DNA from: an uncultured Fibrobacter sp.
GTDB lineage: Bacteria; Fibrobacterota; Fibrobacteria; Fibrobacterales; Fibrobacteraceae
Direction: 5' to 3'
DNA length: 5,685 nt
NCBI GenBank assembly: GCA_947306025.1
Contig: CAMZFJ010000153.1
Location: 1-5,685, forward strand
The notes below the pieces were generated by a model. It worked only from the letters and a program-made list of their open reading frames with translations. It was not told where the DNA came from and did not search any database. Below are positions 5,176 through 5,685 of this stretch, one piece after another. The translations under genes and the position numbers were made by a program. The stretch's first letter is position 1; the number at the start of each line of letters is the position of its first letter.

Positions 5176-5685
5176 TTAAAGAGTCACTTTGACTTTTTCG
5201 CGCATGGCCATGACAGTCGCCTTGGCTTCTTCCACTGTGTCGCGACGAGCGAGGAGAACGCCCATACGGCGGTGTCCCTTGAGTTCCGGCTTTCCGAACA
5301 AACGAAGGCCCGTATCCGGTTCTGCAAGAACTTCTTCGAGGCCGCTGAACTTCACGTGGTCAGAATCGCCATCGACGACGATAGCCTTCGAAGCGCTCGG
5401 GCCATGGAAAGCGATGTTCGGGATCGGGAGACCGAGAATAGCGCGTGCGTGCAATGCAAATTCGGAGAGGTCCTGAGAAATGAGCGTCACCATGCCGGTG
5501 TCGTGCGGACGCGGAGAGACTTCGCTGAACAAAACTTCGTCCTTGCACACAAAAAGTTCCACACCAAAGATGCCGCGACCGCCAAGGGCGTCCGTGACCT
5601 TCTTCGCAATCACCTTTGCCTGTTCCAAGAGTTCCGGCTTCATCGGCTGCGGCTGCCAAGATTCCTGATAGTCGCCGCCCACCTG
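5176..5685 (-). CDS. purT: formate-dependent phosphoribosylglycinamide formyltransferase PurT, C-terminal part
   Basis: The minus-strand frame is open from the right edge to TAA at 5178-5176, giving the last 170 codons; the N-terminal part lies outside the window. PurT uses ATP and formate to convert GAR to formyl-GAR, the third step of purine synthesis, without the folate cofactor used by PurN. It is a cytosolic ATP-grasp enzyme of about 390 residues. Close matches to the E. coli protein include [36 protein letters not shown] and [16 protein letters not shown]. The first Glu of VELFV and the Glu of [12 protein letters not shown] are the ATP-grasp metal-binding residues, with the RPHDTG substrate-loop motif intact. 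[20 protein letters not shown] near the end is the C-terminal domain. The GTG at 5682 is an internal Val codon, not a start. Confidence 0.96.
   Translation of the reverse strand, partial: QVGGDYQESWQPQPMKPELLEQAKVIAKKVTDALGGRGIFGVELFVCKDEVLFSEVSPRPHDTGMVTLISQDLSEFALHARAILGLPIPNIAFHGPSASKAIVVDGDSDHVKFSGLEEVLAEPDTGLRLFGKPELKGHRRMGVLLARRDTVEEAKATVMAMREKVKVTL

Noticed and set aside
5189..5668. Open frames overlapping purT on both strands
   Set aside because: purT matches its family along its whole visible length; the other frames show no known features.

Overview
The window looks like chromosomal DNA from a Fibrobacter-type bacterium (Fibrobacterota, FCB group). The evidence is the large secreted protein in the middle. 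It combines GLUG-type repeats, one Listeria/Bacteroides (InlB B-type) repeat, a long polyserine linker and a short C-terminal beta-sandwich tail of the kind used for type IX secretion, a combination typical of Fibrobacter surface proteins. The rsmE product also resembles the Bacteroidetes-like branch of its family. This assignment is by recognition, not by search.

Layout, left to right. (1) Positions 1-362, minus strand: the N-terminal 120 codons of a HAD-IIA (NagD-like) phosphatase that runs off the left edge. (2) Positions 363-441: a short divergent intergenic region with four copies of a 7-bp repeat and candidate -10 boxes lying 6-7 nt from both start codons. (3) Positions 442-1167, plus strand: rsmE, complete. 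(4) Positions 1168-1268: a convergent intergenic region with a repeated 12-mer, a small hairpin, a 10-bp inverted repeat and a weak terminator-like structure. (5) Positions 1269-5093, minus strand: a 1274-residue secreted protein built from three homologous modules of about 310-340 residues. (6) Positions 5094-5175: a strong Shine-Dalgarno site and a convincing intrinsic terminator. (7) Positions 5176-5685, minus strand: the C-terminal 170 codons of purT, which runs off the right edge.

The genes do not form one pathway. purT (purine synthesis), rsmE (ribosome modification) and the HAD phosphatase are housekeeping genes around a lineage-specific surface or secreted protein. purT and the surface protein share a strand but are separated by the terminator, so they are probably separate transcription units. 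No mobile element, CRISPR array, tRNA or rRNA is visible. I see no convincing new multi-gene system. The most interesting items are the internal triplication of the surface protein, the structured intergenic repeats, and possible leaderless starts for the divergent pair.
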